A stretch of DNA of 64,000 bases, taken from contig CAVTRI010000001.1 of the NCBI GenBank assembly GCA_963737075.1, positions 1,736,001 through 1,800,000 of the forward strand. The letters are read 5' to 3'. Made by a program: the position numbers and the translations under genes. Origin of the DNA: CAVTRI01 sp963737075. Lineage in GTDB: Bacteria > Actinomycetota > Acidimicrobiia > Acidimicrobiales > Palsa-688. Below the pieces are notes generated by a model. The model was not told the origin of the DNA and did no database searches. It saw nothing but the letters and a program-made list of their open reading frames with translations. This document shows positions 35,606-43,725 of the stretch, in pieces (the stretch's first letter is position 1; each line of letters starts with the position of its first letter).

Positions 35606-36169
35606 ATGGACAGGCAAGAAATACTGAACCGGCTGCGAGACGCCACAGTGGAGCCTTACCAGCTCGGACTCTCGTTCCGGTCACCCATGATCCCACCGGT
35701 GCCAGAACGCTGTGTGTCGATGCCAGCCGGTCCTCTGCAGTTCGTTGTCGAGGCCCGGCACCTCGATGACCGTGCCGTGTCGGCCACGCTGGGGTCCGAC
35801 CCGGCAGACGGCGACGACGAGGTCTTCGACGACTATGGCCCGACGCTGCACGTCCATGGCTCGGAGGACGGTATCGAGCATCTGCGCTTCGACTGCTTTG
35901 CCAACAAGCCACACTACCACTACGTGGGCGAGGCCGGAGCGGTGAACACGGTGTGCCGGATCGACCAGTATGCCGAAGGTGATCCGGTCGAGTGGACCAT
36001 CAGTCGGCTCCGTGAGCGGCTCCCCGAAATGCTCGAGCACTGTGGCCTCCCCGTTCTCGCGGACGACGTCCGGGCGCAGCAGGGGGTGATCCAGGCCAGC
36101 GTCGACGACGTGGCCCGGCTGCTCCGCGAGGCCCGCCAGCGGTCGCTGGCGGAGAGGGCGAGCGTCTGA
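35606..36169 (+). CDS. uncharacterised protein with His/Cys-rich core
   Basis: A 187-aa protein that I do not recognise. It starts at ATG 35606 with AGGGGG upstream. The middle has LHVHGSEDGIEHLRFDCFANKPHYHYVGEAG, a cluster of His and a Cys that could bind a metal; the C-terminal part is helical (SRLRERLPEMLEHCGLP, then VDDVARLLREARQRS). No signal peptide or membrane segment. It follows the selenoprotein-like gene by 47 bp on the same strand, so the two are likely co-transcribed. Function unknown. Confidence 0.6.
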   Translation: MDRQEILNRLRDATVEPYQLGLSFRSPMIPPVPERCVSMPAGPLQFVVEARHLDDRAVSATLGSDPADGDDEVFDDYGPTLHVHGSEDGIEHLRFDCFANKPHYHYVGEAGAVNTVCRIDQYAEGDPVEWTISRLRERLPEMLEHCGLPVLADDVRAQQGVIQASVDDVARLLREARQRSLAERASV

Positions 36170-36187
36170 GAAGGGAGGGCAGCTCTC

Positions 36188-36281
36188 ATGGCTGGACTGC
36201 CGCGCCTCATTTCCGTGGACGATCACGTCCTGGAGCCGCCCGATCTCTGGTGGTCCCGGCTGCCCCGGAGGATCCGTGATG
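36188..36281 (+). pseudogene. amidohydrolase_2 5' stub
   Basis: ATG 36188 follows AAGGGAGGG and encodes LISVDDHVLEPPDLWWSRLP, the same opening as the amidohydrolase_2 genes at 18130-19323 and 45517-46732. After about 31 codons the similarity stops and the GNAT gene takes over; the frame itself ends at a TGA at 36311-36313. The rest of a roughly 400-aa enzyme is missing, so this looks like a deletion joining the amidohydrolase start to a downstream gene. Confidence 0.7.
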
Positions 36282-36734
36282 ATCCGCGAAGCCCGGCCCA
36301 ACGACATTGGTGACCTGCTCCGGCTCATTCGGGCTTTGGCCGATTATGAGCACGAGCCGGACGCGGTGAAGACGACGGAGACGATTCTGGAGTCGGCGCT
36401 GTTCGGGGCCACACCCAGTGCTCATGCGCACGTGGCCGAGGAGAAGGGCCGCGTGGTGGGAATGGCGCTATGGTTTCTCACCTTTTCCACGTGGACGGGA
36501 CGCCGCAGCCTCTACCTTGAGGATATCTTCGTAGAGCCGGAGCAGCGGGGAAAGGACGTCGGGGTCGCGCTCATGAGTGCTTTGATCTCAAAGGCGCAGG
36601 AACTTGGTTGCGCCCGAATGGAATGGGCGGTCCTCGATTGGAACGAACCCGCCCTCAAGTTTTATCGCTCACTTGGGGCCCGCCCGCTGGACGAGTGGAC
36701 CACGTGGCGTCTCGAGTTGCCGCCGCTCTGCTGA
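36279..36734 (+). CDS. GNAT-family N-acetyltransferase
   Basis: A 151-aa GNAT. N-terminal IREARPNDIGDLLRLIRALADYE, the beta4 LEDIFVEPEQRGKDVGVALM with the acetyl-CoA Q/R-x-x-G-x-G/A loop (E-Q-R-G-K-D-V-G) and a C-terminal WNEPALKFYRSLGA are typical of diamine-acetyltransferase-like members. ATG 36279 is preferred over GTG 36276; GGAGG lies 7 nt upstream, inside the amidohydrolase stub. It may therefore be using a start site made by the deletion, but a normal start is equally possible. Substrate unknown. Confidence 0.88.
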   Translation: MIREARPNDIGDLLRLIRALADYEHEPDAVKTTETILESALFGATPSAHAHVAEEKGRVVGMALWFLTFSTWTGRRSLYLEDIFVEPEQRGKDVGVALMSALISKAQELGCARMEWAVLDWNEPALKFYRSLGARPLDEWTTWRLELPPLC

Positions 36735-36841
36735 GCAACCCTCGTCAAACCGAGCAGCCATCGCGCCCCGCTGTGTCGGTGTCATGAGACGTCGCGCTGG
36801 CGGCGATCGTGTCACGTTAATGCCGTGCGCGCCGGGATCAG

Positions 36842-36847
36842 TAACTT
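36842..36847 (+). promoter_or_regulatory. -10-like box (TAACTT), leaderless enoyl-CoA hydratase
   Basis: TAACTT ends 8 nt before ATG 36856. Confidence 0.4.
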
Positions 36848-36855
36848 CTTCCTTC

Positions 36856-37695
36856 ATGGAGGACCTCATCCTGTACTCGGTCGCCGACCGCGTCGCTCGC
36901 ATCACCCTCAACCGCCCCGAGAAGCGAAACGCCCTGAGCCTCGCTCTCCGCCGGCAGCTCATCGATGCCGTCCGCGAGGCGGAGCGCGACGACGCCGTCA
37001 CCGTCGTGGTGATCGACGGCGCGGGGCCGTGCTTCTCGGCCGGGTATGACCTCGCTGACCCCCGCGACGAGAAGCCGCCGGGGTGGTTGGAGTCGGAGCA
37101 CTTCGACTCATGGAGTGACCAGTTCGCCCGGAGCGTGTTCCGGGACTGGACGACCATCTGGGACCTGTTGAAGCCGGTCGTGGCCAAGGTGCATGGCTAC
37201 TGCCTGGCCGGGGGCGCCGAGTTGATGTCGATGTGTGACATCGCGTTCGTCGCTGACGACGCCGTCATCGGGTACCCGCCCATGCGGGGCATGTCCAGCC
37301 CGGATACGCCATTCTTCCCGTGGAAGATGCCGATGGCGCAAGCGAAGTACCTACAGCTGACGGGCAACTCGGTGACCGGACAAGAGGCGGCCCGGATGGG
37401 ATGGGTGGCCAAGAGCTTTCCCGCCGCCGAGCTCGAGGAACGAGTGCAGCGCGAGCTGCGCCCGCTGGCGCAGGTCGATCCCGCCTTGCTAGCAGCCAAC
37501 AAGCTGGTGCTCAATCAGGCTTACGAGCTCATGGGGATGCGCACCCACCTCGCTGGCGCGTGGCAGCTCCACCAGTTGAGCGGCCGGTACCGGCAACGGG
37601 CCGGGGAATTCGGGGAGGTGGCCCGCCGGGACGGGCTCCGGGCGGCGATCGACCGGCGCGACGAGGCGTTCCGCAGGGAAGGGTTCCGCCCCTAA
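36856..37695 (+). CDS. enoyl-CoA hydratase/isomerase family protein
   Basis: A 279-aa crotonase-fold protein. LNRPEKRNALSLALRRQLIDAV opens the family, SAGYDLAD contributes the first oxyanion-hole stretch, and HGYCLAGGAELMSMCDI the second (G-G loop). The active-site Glu of classical hydratases is replaced by sequence around PPMRGMSSPDT, so the catalysis may differ (for example isomerase, hydrolase or dehalogenase-like). ATG 36856 has a leaderless -10 box. The next gene, an SDR, follows by 40 bp, suggesting a short acyl-CoA or hydroxy-acid pathway. Substrate unknown. Confidence 0.9.
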   Translation: MEDLILYSVADRVARITLNRPEKRNALSLALRRQLIDAVREAERDDAVTVVVIDGAGPCFSAGYDLADPRDEKPPGWLESEHFDSWSDQFARSVFRDWTTIWDLLKPVVAKVHGYCLAGGAELMSMCDIAFVADDAVIGYPPMRGMSSPDTPFFPWKMPMAQAKYLQLTGNSVTGQEAARMGWVAKSFPAAELEERVQRELRPLAQVDPALLAANKLVLNQAYELMGMRTHLAGAWQLHQLSGRYRQRAGEFGEVARRDGLRAAIDRRDEAFRREGFRP

Positions 37696-37735
37696 ACCGC
37701 TGAGCACCGTTCGCCACGGGAAGACGGAGAGCGAC

Positions 37736-38539
37736 ATGGACGTGCAGTTGGCCGGCAAGAGGGCGATCGTGACTGGTGGGAGCCGCGGCATAGGGAAGGC
37801 GATCGCCCGCTCCCTTGCTGACGAGGGCGTCGCGGTGGTGATCGGCGCCCGGGGCGAGCACGCCCTACAGGCCAGCGCGGCCGAGATCGCGCCCGCGGGT
37901 TCCGGGAGGACGGTGTTGCCGATAGGGGTCGACACCAGCGACGACGACTCGGTCCGCCGGTTCGTCGCCGGCGTGGTCGAGGGCTTGGGAGGGGTGGACA
38001 TCCTGGTCAACTGTGCGGCCCAGCCGAGCGGGCAGGCCCCGGCACCGCGGGTGGTGGAGGTCGAGGGCGAGGCCTTTTTCTCCGACCTCAACGTGAAGGT
38101 GCTCGGTTACCTCCGCATGATCCGTGAGGTGACGTCGTTTATGACGGCGCAGGGGTGGGGGCGGATCATCAATGTGGACGGCCTCGGCTCTCGGAACTCG
38201 GGCAATGTGCTCACCTCGATGCGCAATGCCGCGGTCGTGGCCCTCACCAAGAACGCCTCCGACCAATTGGGCGCATCGGGCATCAACGTGACCGGAGTCA
38301 GCCCCGGCCTCGTCCGCACCGAGGCGACGCCGCGCGTCCTCGGCGATCTGGCGGCTCGCCAGGGGGTGACGCCCGAGAACATCGAAGCCCGGCTGGGCGC
38401 GGCCTACGCCATCGGCCGCATGGTCACCGCCAGCGAGGTGGCCGCGCTCGTCACCTGGCTGGCCTCGCCGCTCAGCGTCGCCGTCACCGGGGACGTCATC
38501 GCCTGCGGGGGCGGGGTCAAAGGGGCGATCTACTACTAA
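37736..38539 (+). CDS. SDR-family protein lacking the Y-x-x-x-K pair
   Basis: A 267-aa SDR. TGGSRGIG gives the Rossmann glycine motif and NCAAQPSG the NNAG-like segment. The region that should hold S...YxxxK reads INVDGLGS followed by L-T-S-M-R-N-A-A-V-V-A-L-T-K, so the Tyr and Lys align with Thr and Asn. Most SDRs need these for hydride transfer. Either this is a divergent group with another mechanism or a binding protein. ATG 37736 has GGAG upstream. It follows an enoyl-CoA hydratase by 40 bp. Confidence 0.85.
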   Translation: MDVQLAGKRAIVTGGSRGIGKAIARSLADEGVAVVIGARGEHALQASAAEIAPAGSGRTVLPIGVDTSDDDSVRRFVAGVVEGLGGVDILVNCAAQPSGQAPAPRVVEVEGEAFFSDLNVKVLGYLRMIREVTSFMTAQGWGRIINVDGLGSRNSGNVLTSMRNAAVVALTKNASDQLGASGINVTGVSPGLVRTEATPRVLGDLAARQGVTPENIEARLGAAYAIGRMVTASEVAALVTWLASPLSVAVTGDVIACGGGVKGAIYY

Positions 38540-38570
38540 GCCCTGTACGCGGGTCGACGCCCGGTAGCCC

Positions 38571-38595
38571 GTCGCCCGAGGGGGAGCCGGGCGAC
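38571..38595. terminator. hairpin between convergent SDR and DJ-1 genes
   Basis: GTCGCCCG / CGGGCGAC, 8 bp, loop of 9 nt. It sits between two convergent genes, so it could terminate both, but no T tract follows on either strand. Confidence 0.4.
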
Positions 38596-38615
38596 AGGCC
38601 AACCGGGCCGTCGCT

Positions 38616-39194
38616 CTAGGCGGCCGCCGTTTTCTGCCCGCCCAGCTGGAAGACCTCGACCAGCTTGGTGCAGAACGCGTCCAGGTCGTCTGGATTGCGG
38701 CTGGTGACGAGCGTATTGGGTCCTTGGGTGCAGACGGCCACCTGCTCGTCTACCCAGGTTCCGCCGGCGTTGCGGATGTCGGTCTGCAGGCTCGGCCATG
38801 ACGTGAGCGTCCGCCCGCGTACGACATCCGCCTCCACGAGGGTCCATGGACCATGACAGATCACGGCCGCCGGCTTGCCGGCCTGGAAGAAATCTTTTAT
38901 GAATCGGATGGCGGGTTGATCCATGCGCAGCTGGTCAGGGTTGGCCACCCCGCCAGGCAGAACGATGGCGTCGAAGTCGTCGACCTTGAGCCGGTCGGTG
39001 GTCGTATCGACGGTGAAGATGTCTCCCTTGTCGAGATGGTTGAATGCTTGCACTTGGCCGCTCTTCGGCGCCACGACGACCGGACGGCCGCCCGCCTGTT
39101 GGACCGCTTCCCAGGGCCGGGTCAACTCGATCTGTTCCACGCCCTCGTTGGCCATCAGGAAGGCGATGGTCTTGTTCTTCAGCTCATTAGCCAT
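38616..39194 (-). CDS. DJ-1/PfpI family protein (type 1 glutamine amidotransferase-like)
   Basis: A 192-aa protein of the PfpI group. The nucleophile is C113 in A-V-I-C-H-G-P-W and the acid is E20 in A-N-E-G-V-E. IVLPGGVANPDQLR is the family's second block. Related proteins act as deglycases/chaperones or intracellular proteases. ATG start at 39194; convergent with the SDR. The 296 bp upstream contain no other gene. Confidence 0.9.
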   Translation of the reverse strand: MANELKNKTIAFLMANEGVEQIELTRPWEAVQQAGGRPVVVAPKSGQVQAFNHLDKGDIFTVDTTTDRLKVDDFDAIVLPGGVANPDQLRMDQPAIRFIKDFFQAGKPAAVICHGPWTLVEADVVRGRTLTSWPSLQTDIRNAGGTWVDEQVAVCTQGPNTLVTSRNPDDLDAFCTKLVEVFQLGGQKTAAA

Positions 39195-39435
39195 GCCACG
39201 TTCCTTTCTTTTTCGGTCGTTTCGCTCGCTATGCGGCGGGGTGGAGTAGCCGGGAATCCAGGCGTTGCTCGACCGCTACCTGGTAGGGACTCTTGTTCAC
39301 GACTGCCTTTACCGTCATCACCTCCGCTGGGTCGCTGGCTCCACCCGCACGTACCCAGCGGTCGGCCCGCTAATCGGACCCAGGGTCTGTCAGCCTGGCG
39401 AGCAGCTCGCGGCCTTGAAGAGGCTGCACGTTAAA
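39195..39435. other. intergenic stretch without recognised gene
   Basis: Together with the following terminator it fills the 295 bp between DJ-1 and the MFS stop. I checked for a tRNA cloverleaf and a conserved frame and found none. Confidence 0.4.
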
Positions 39436-39465
39436 AGCCGGGGTGTCCGAATGGACACCCCGGCT
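39436..39465 (-). terminator. intrinsic terminator of the MFS gene
   Basis: Arms AGCCGGGGTGTCC and GGACACCCCGGCT, 13 bp perfect with a 4-nt loop (GAAT on the plus strand). On the minus strand the hairpin is followed by TTTTAA, as expected for Rho-independent termination downstream of the MFS stop at 39490. Confidence 0.75.
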
Positions 39466-39489
39466 GCTCGGCTTTACTTCGTAACGCTG

Positions 39490-40437
39490 TCAGGCGACGC
39501 TCAGTTCAATGACCCTCGTCTGCTCCCGATCCGCAAGGCCCGGCTGGGCCTCGGCCACGGGCTGGGCGGGCAAGAACCGTGCGGCCACGAGGGCGCCCAG
39601 GAGAGCAGCGCCGACCGCGAGGAGCATGGCGTGATTTGACCCGCTGATGAAGGCGTGGCGGGCGACGTCGACCAGCTGCTGACCGACCGATCCGGGCGCG
39701 TGCTGACCGACAGTGACGGCTGCTCCCACCGAGGCCTTCGCCTGGGCGGCAAATCCGGCCGGGACGTGCGTCAGGGCCGGCTGCACACGGCCGGCGAAGA
39801 TGGACGAGGCGACCGAGCCCATGATGGCAACGCCGAGCGCACCCCCGAGCGAGCGGGTGGTGTCGTTGACGGCTGATCCCACGCCGGCTTGGGTCGGAGG
39901 GAGGGAACCCATGATGGAATCGGTCGCGGGCGCCATCGCCAGGCCCATGCCGGCGGCGATGACGATGCTGGCGACGAGCAGGAATGGGTAACCGGTATGG
40001 GTGGTCGACATGGCCATGAGCCCAAACCCGATCGCCATCATCGTGAGGCCACCGGTGACGACGGCCTTGGTGCCGATGCGAGCGGCCAACTTGGCAGCTG
40101 GTTGCGAAACCGCCCCGACGGTCACGGCGAACGGCAAGGCGCGCACTCCGGCCTGAAGGGCGTTGTAGCCGAGAACAAACTGCATCTGCTGGGTGAAGAG
40201 AAAGAGCCATCCGAACAAGGCAAGAAAGATCATCGTGACCGAGAAGCTGGCGGCGCTGAATCGGGCATTGCGGAACACTCGTAGGTCCACCATGGGATGC
40301 GAGCTACGGAGTTCGAACACCACCCAGCCGGCGAGGATGGCCAGGCCGGCTGCGGTGACGCCGATCGTCCGGGCGCTCAGCCACCCGAAGGTGGGGGCTT
40401 CGATGACGGCGTATACGACGGCGACGACGCCGGCAAT
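39490..40437 (-). pseudogene. MFS (DHA2, EmrB/QacA-like) exporter, N-terminal half missing
   Basis: About 315 residues match the second half of a 14-helix DHA2 drug exporter: AVIEAPTFGWLSARTIG (middle loop), FLALFGWLFLFTQQMQFVLGYN, ALQAGVRALPFAVTVG, and the last helices MAIGFGLMAMSTTH and LAMAPATDSIMGSLP. The first six or seven helices, including the motif-A loop, are absent. The reading continues upstream only into sequence that belongs to the PadR gene on the other strand. The join is at about 40437-40441. A terminator follows. Not likely to be a working exporter. Confidence 0.82.
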
Positions 40438-40978
40438 CGATCTGCTGGCCGGTGAGCCCAAGAGCGGCTACGACCTGTCCCAGTACTTCGCCGGCTCGAT
40501 GGGCAACGTCTGGCCCGCCCAGCACAGCCAGATCTATCCGGAGCTGGGCAAACTCGTCGCCGAAGGGCTCATCACCCAGACGGGTGCGGGGCCGCGGGGT
40601 CGCAAAGTCTACCAAACTACCCCAAAAGGGATCGAGGCGTTGAGGGCCTGGATGCGGAACACCCAGCCCGACTACTCGGTCCGCTGCGAGGCGATGCTGC
40701 GGATTCTCTGCCTCTGGGTCCTCCCCCCCGGGGAGGCGCTCGGCCACCTCGAACGCGATCGGGCCGAGTACGCGCGCCACCTCGATCAGATCGAGAAGTC
40801 GATCGCCAACGCGCCCTGGGGATCGACTCCCACCAACCGGTCGGCGCGGCTCACAATCGAGTTCGGCCGTCGCTTCTACACCACCCTGATCGAGTGGTGC
40901 GATTGGGCAGGCGAGCAGATCTCGGCCGGCACCCTCCAGCCCGGCGGACCCATACCTACCGGCGCAGTCGCCGAGTAG
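40403..40978 (+). CDS. PadR-family transcriptional regulator with replaced N-terminus
   Basis: From LLAGEPKSGYDLSQYFAGS the protein follows PadR: the winged-helix segment VWPAQHSQIYPELGKLVAEGLI, the wing GRKVYQTTPKGIEAL and a C-terminal dimerisation helix. The first 8-12 residues normally preceding LLAGEPKSGYD are not homologous: the only in-frame ATG (40403) lies in DNA shared antisense with the MFS gene, giving MTAYTTATTPAID. PadR repressors usually sit divergently beside the exporter they control; here that intergenic region and both gene starts have been lost. If translated from 40403 it makes 191 aa and may still fold. Confidence 0.7.
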   Translation: MTAYTTATTPAIDLLAGEPKSGYDLSQYFAGSMGNVWPAQHSQIYPELGKLVAEGLITQTGAGPRGRKVYQTTPKGIEALRAWMRNTQPDYSVRCEAMLRILCLWVLPPGEALGHLERDRAEYARHLDQIEKSIANAPWGSTPTNRSARLTIEFGRRFYTTLIEWCDWAGEQISAGTLQPGGPIPTGAVAE

Positions 40979-41095
40979 CTGGCCCACCGCACCCTGGCGC
41001 CATAAGCCCCTTGACTCTCCTGTTGGAGGAGGGTTGAGGCTGGTTTGCACCAAGCAAGGCGCACTGCCGGCGCCACGGGTAAGGAGGAGAACTCG

Positions 41096-41977
41096 ATGCC
41101 TTTTGTCACGACCTCGGACGGTTATGCCGTTTTCTATTCGGACTGGGGAGATGCGAACGGACGCCCCGTCGTGCTGGTGCACGCCTGGGGGCTCAGCAGC
41201 GCGATGTGGAATCAGCAGATCCCGGCTCTCATGGACGCTGGTCATCGCTGCGTTGTTTTCGACCGCCGGGGCCACGGCCGGTCGGACGTCCCGGGGCGGG
41301 GCTACGACCTCGACACCCTGGCCGACGACCTGTCCCGCGTCGTCGAGCATCTCGACCTCACCGAGATGGTCCTGGTCGGCCACTCCATGGGGGCCAGCGA
41401 GGTCGTGCGCTACGTCGCCGGGAACGGCTCCCAGCGGACGGCGGCGCTCGTGTTGAGCGCCCCCACGCTCCCCGCCTTACGCCGCAGTGAAAGCAACCCT
41501 AACGGGATCGATGGCGCCCTGTTCGAGGAGGCGTGGCGGAGCATGCGCAAAGACATCGGCGCCTGGCTAGCGCAGACCTCGGACGAGGAATACTTCGGGA
41601 ACGGGACCGAAGTCTCAGCAGATCTCGGCGCCTGGACGAGGCGGCAGATCGTCGACACGGCGCTCCCGGTGTTGTTGGCCTGCCAACGCAGTTTCGTCGG
41701 AGCGGACCTCCGCGGGGAGCTTTGCCGGGTGAAGGTTCCCGCGCTCGTCATCCAGGGAGACGGGGACACATCAGTTCCGCTCGAGCTGAGCGGGCGCCCA
41801 ACCGCAGCCTTGATCCAACAAGGCCGCCTCGTCGTTATCGACGGTGCCGGCCACGGCCTCTACGCCAGTGCTGCCGCCCGGTACAACCAGGAGCTTCTTC
41901 AATTCATCGCTTCCTGTCCCCACACGAACCGGTCGCGTACGCACCAGGGCCTTCCCGCCGAGCTGGCCGCCGGTTGA
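41096..41977 (+). CDS. alpha/beta-fold hydrolase (haloperoxidase/esterase-like)
   Basis: A 293-aa hydrolase. VVLVHAWGLSSAMWN is the oxyanion region, DRRGHGRSD follows, GHSMGAS carries the nucleophile Ser, VIQGDGDTSVP the acid and DGAGHGLYA the His. It resembles non-heme haloperoxidases and arylesterases. ATG 41096 has AAGGAGGAGA 5 nt before it, an unusually strong ribosome-binding site for this window. The C-terminal tail after about residue 270 is extra. It follows the PadR gene on the same strand. Confidence 0.92.
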   Translation: MPFVTTSDGYAVFYSDWGDANGRPVVLVHAWGLSSAMWNQQIPALMDAGHRCVVFDRRGHGRSDVPGRGYDLDTLADDLSRVVEHLDLTEMVLVGHSMGASEVVRYVAGNGSQRTAALVLSAPTLPALRRSESNPNGIDGALFEEAWRSMRKDIGAWLAQTSDEEYFGNGTEVSADLGAWTRRQIVDTALPVLLACQRSFVGADLRGELCRVKVPALVIQGDGDTSVPLELSGRPTAALIQQGRLVVIDGAGHGLYASAAARYNQELLQFIASCPHTNRSRTHQGLPAELAAG

Positions 41978-42009
41978 ACGGCCATGTTCACATCGTGAAG
42001 TTCGAGTAG

Positions 42010-42693
42010 TCAGTCGCGGCCGCCCTCCACGGCCCCGATGGCGGCGCCGCATGCCGTGCAGTACGCCACCAGCCACGCCCCGACTGGCCCCGTGTGATCA
42101 ACCGTGGTGACGACCCGCTGGCCGAGCGACCGTTCAAGGCGAGTGCCGCAATTGCCGCACAACGGGCGGATCTGCGAGGCATCTTGCTCTGCCTCTGGCT
42201 TGGGTTCAGGCGCCACTCGCCCAGTCGTCGCGGCCGGTGGCGTCTCCGGCACTGTCGGCTCCGGCCCCGCCGACGCGTCCAGCGCTCGGTGGACGCGGGC
42301 GGGGTCCACGCCGAGCCCGCGCAGCACCTGGCCGGCCCGGCCTTCGACATCGAGGACGCTGGCCAGCACGTGCACCGTCTCCACCTCAGGATGGCGCCGG
42401 CGCAGGGCGAGGCGCGAGGCCCGGTCGAGCGCCCGACTGGCCCGTTCGCTGTAGGGCGGCTCTTCGCTCGAGCGAGCCGGGCTCATCTCCCCTACCACTT
42501 CCGCGGCCTTCTCTCGGCAGCCGAAGAGGGTGGCGCCCGAGGCGAGCAGGGCGGCGGCGGCCAAGTTGTCGCCCTCGGCCAGGATGCCCAGCAGCAGATG
42601 CTCAGTGCCGACGTGTCCGTGCCCGAGCGAACGCGCCTCGGCGCGCGCTAGCTCAACGGCACGGGAAGCCTGATCGCTGAGGCGCTCCACCAT
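42010..42693 (-). CDS. double Clp-N domain protein with zinc-ribbon-like C-terminus
   Basis: A 227-aa protein. The first half contains two Clp-N repeats (LARAEARSLGHGHVGTEHLL, and YSERASRALDRASRLALRR with HPEVETVHVLAS), the part of ClpA/C that binds adaptors and substrates. No AAA module follows. A Pro-rich linker leads to a Cys-rich end, C-G-N-C...C-T-A-C, probably a zinc ribbon. Start ATG 42693 is chosen because a TACCGT box lies 8 nt upstream (leaderless); TTG 42702 is less likely. Related proteins are thought to modulate ClpC or sigma/anti-sigma turnover; its role is not known. Confidence 0.82.
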   Translation of the reverse strand: MVERLSDQASRAVELARAEARSLGHGHVGTEHLLLGILAEGDNLAAAALLASGATLFGCREKAAEVVGEMSPARSSEEPPYSERASRALDRASRLALRRRHPEVETVHVLASVLDVEGRAGQVLRGLGVDPARVHRALDASAGPEPTVPETPPAATTGRVAPEPKPEAEQDASQIRPLCGNCGTRLERSLGQRVVTTVDHTGPVGAWLVAYCTACGAAIGAVEGGRD

Positions 42694-42701
42694 GCAATCC
42701 A

Positions 42702-42707
42702 ACGGTA
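42702..42707 (-). promoter_or_regulatory. -10-like box (TACCGT), leaderless Clp-N protein
   Basis: TACCGT on the minus strand, 8 nt before ATG 42693. It decides this start over TTG 42702. Confidence 0.45.
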
Positions 42708-42732
42708 GGGCACAAACTCCTCTCGTGCCGGG

Positions 42733-43630
42733 TTAACCGTCGGCACGCTCCCGCGGGAGGCGGACGATGGTGGCCGCCTCGTCGGGGGTCGCCGGCGAGA
42801 GGCCCATCTCGGAGCAGAGGCCGACCGCTTCTCTGACCAGATCCACATTGGGTCGGCTGGCGATCGCCTCCGTAGAACTCGAGCCCGACGTGCAGGTGGC
42901 CGCCCCGTTCGAGAGCAACCCGGGCCACTTGGCTGGCCACCAGATCGCCCCCGACGAGCGATACCGCCCAGGGCAGGTCGGCGCCGCTCAGGATCTCCAT
43001 GTAAGCGTCGAGTGCGCTCACCGTCGGGGGTAGCCCGAACGGGGCACCCATGTAGCCCGAATCGCTGGAGAAATACAGCTTGATCATGGCGCCCGCAGGC
43101 AGTCGTTTCGCCCGCCACCAGGCCATGACTGTCCGGAGGAAGCCCGGCTCGTAGATGGCCATGTTGGGGCCAAGCCGGTACTCCTCGCAGATGCGGAAAG
43201 CCCTGGCGATGGTGTCGAACGAGTTTGAGTACACGAAGCCACCGGAGGGAACACCATCATCGTCCCTGCCGCCGAGATTGAGGGATCCTGGATCGACGAG
43301 TCCGATGCGGGCCAGACCGCTCTCAGCCAGGGGAATCTGGTGCTCGTAGCTCAGCGGGGGCCCTGCGTGAAGCGTCGGATATATGAGTGCGTCTGGACGC
43401 TGCTGCAGCACCGGGCGCCACGCCTCTAGATAGCGGTCGGCGGCCTCCGCCTCGCTGACTCCGACGAGATCGATGTGGTGGTGAATGATGGACGCTCCCG
43501 CCCGAGTACACTCCAAGGCATCTGTCGCGATCTCTGCCGGCTCGCGGGGTACGTGCGGGTTGCGGGTACGCGTCGTCAAACCGTTGATCGCCGCTTCGAT
43601 GATGACCGGCCTGGCCGTCGCGGGCGCCAC
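42733..43630 (-). pseudogene. BKACE (beta-keto acid cleavage, DUF849) enzyme, frameshifted near its C-terminus
   Basis: The main frame (start GTG 43630) is a clear BKACE: VIIEAAINGLTTRTRNPHVP, the metal-binding HHHIDLVG, YPTLHAGP, and SLVGGDLVASQ. At a CCC run (GGG at 42850-42852 on the plus strand) the frame shifts: the expected ending NVDLVREAVGLCSEMG and ATPDEAATI is found one frame over, reaching a TAA at 42733. BKACE enzymes condense a beta-keto acid with acetyl-CoA to give acetoacetate and a CoA ester. Removing one base would repair the gene, so this may be a sequencing error. The full-length product would be about 299 aa. Confidence 0.85.
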
Positions 43631-43725
43631 GTCAGCTCAGCGCGAAGCCAGCACCCACGAGCACGGCTCCAGCTCGGCGATCGACTGAGCGCCCGCCCGC
43701 TGGATCACCTGGTCGACCTGCGACA

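Noticed and set aside
39195..39435. tRNA gene between DJ-1 and MFS
   Set aside because: No cloverleaf with a T-loop GTTCGA-like sequence could be found.
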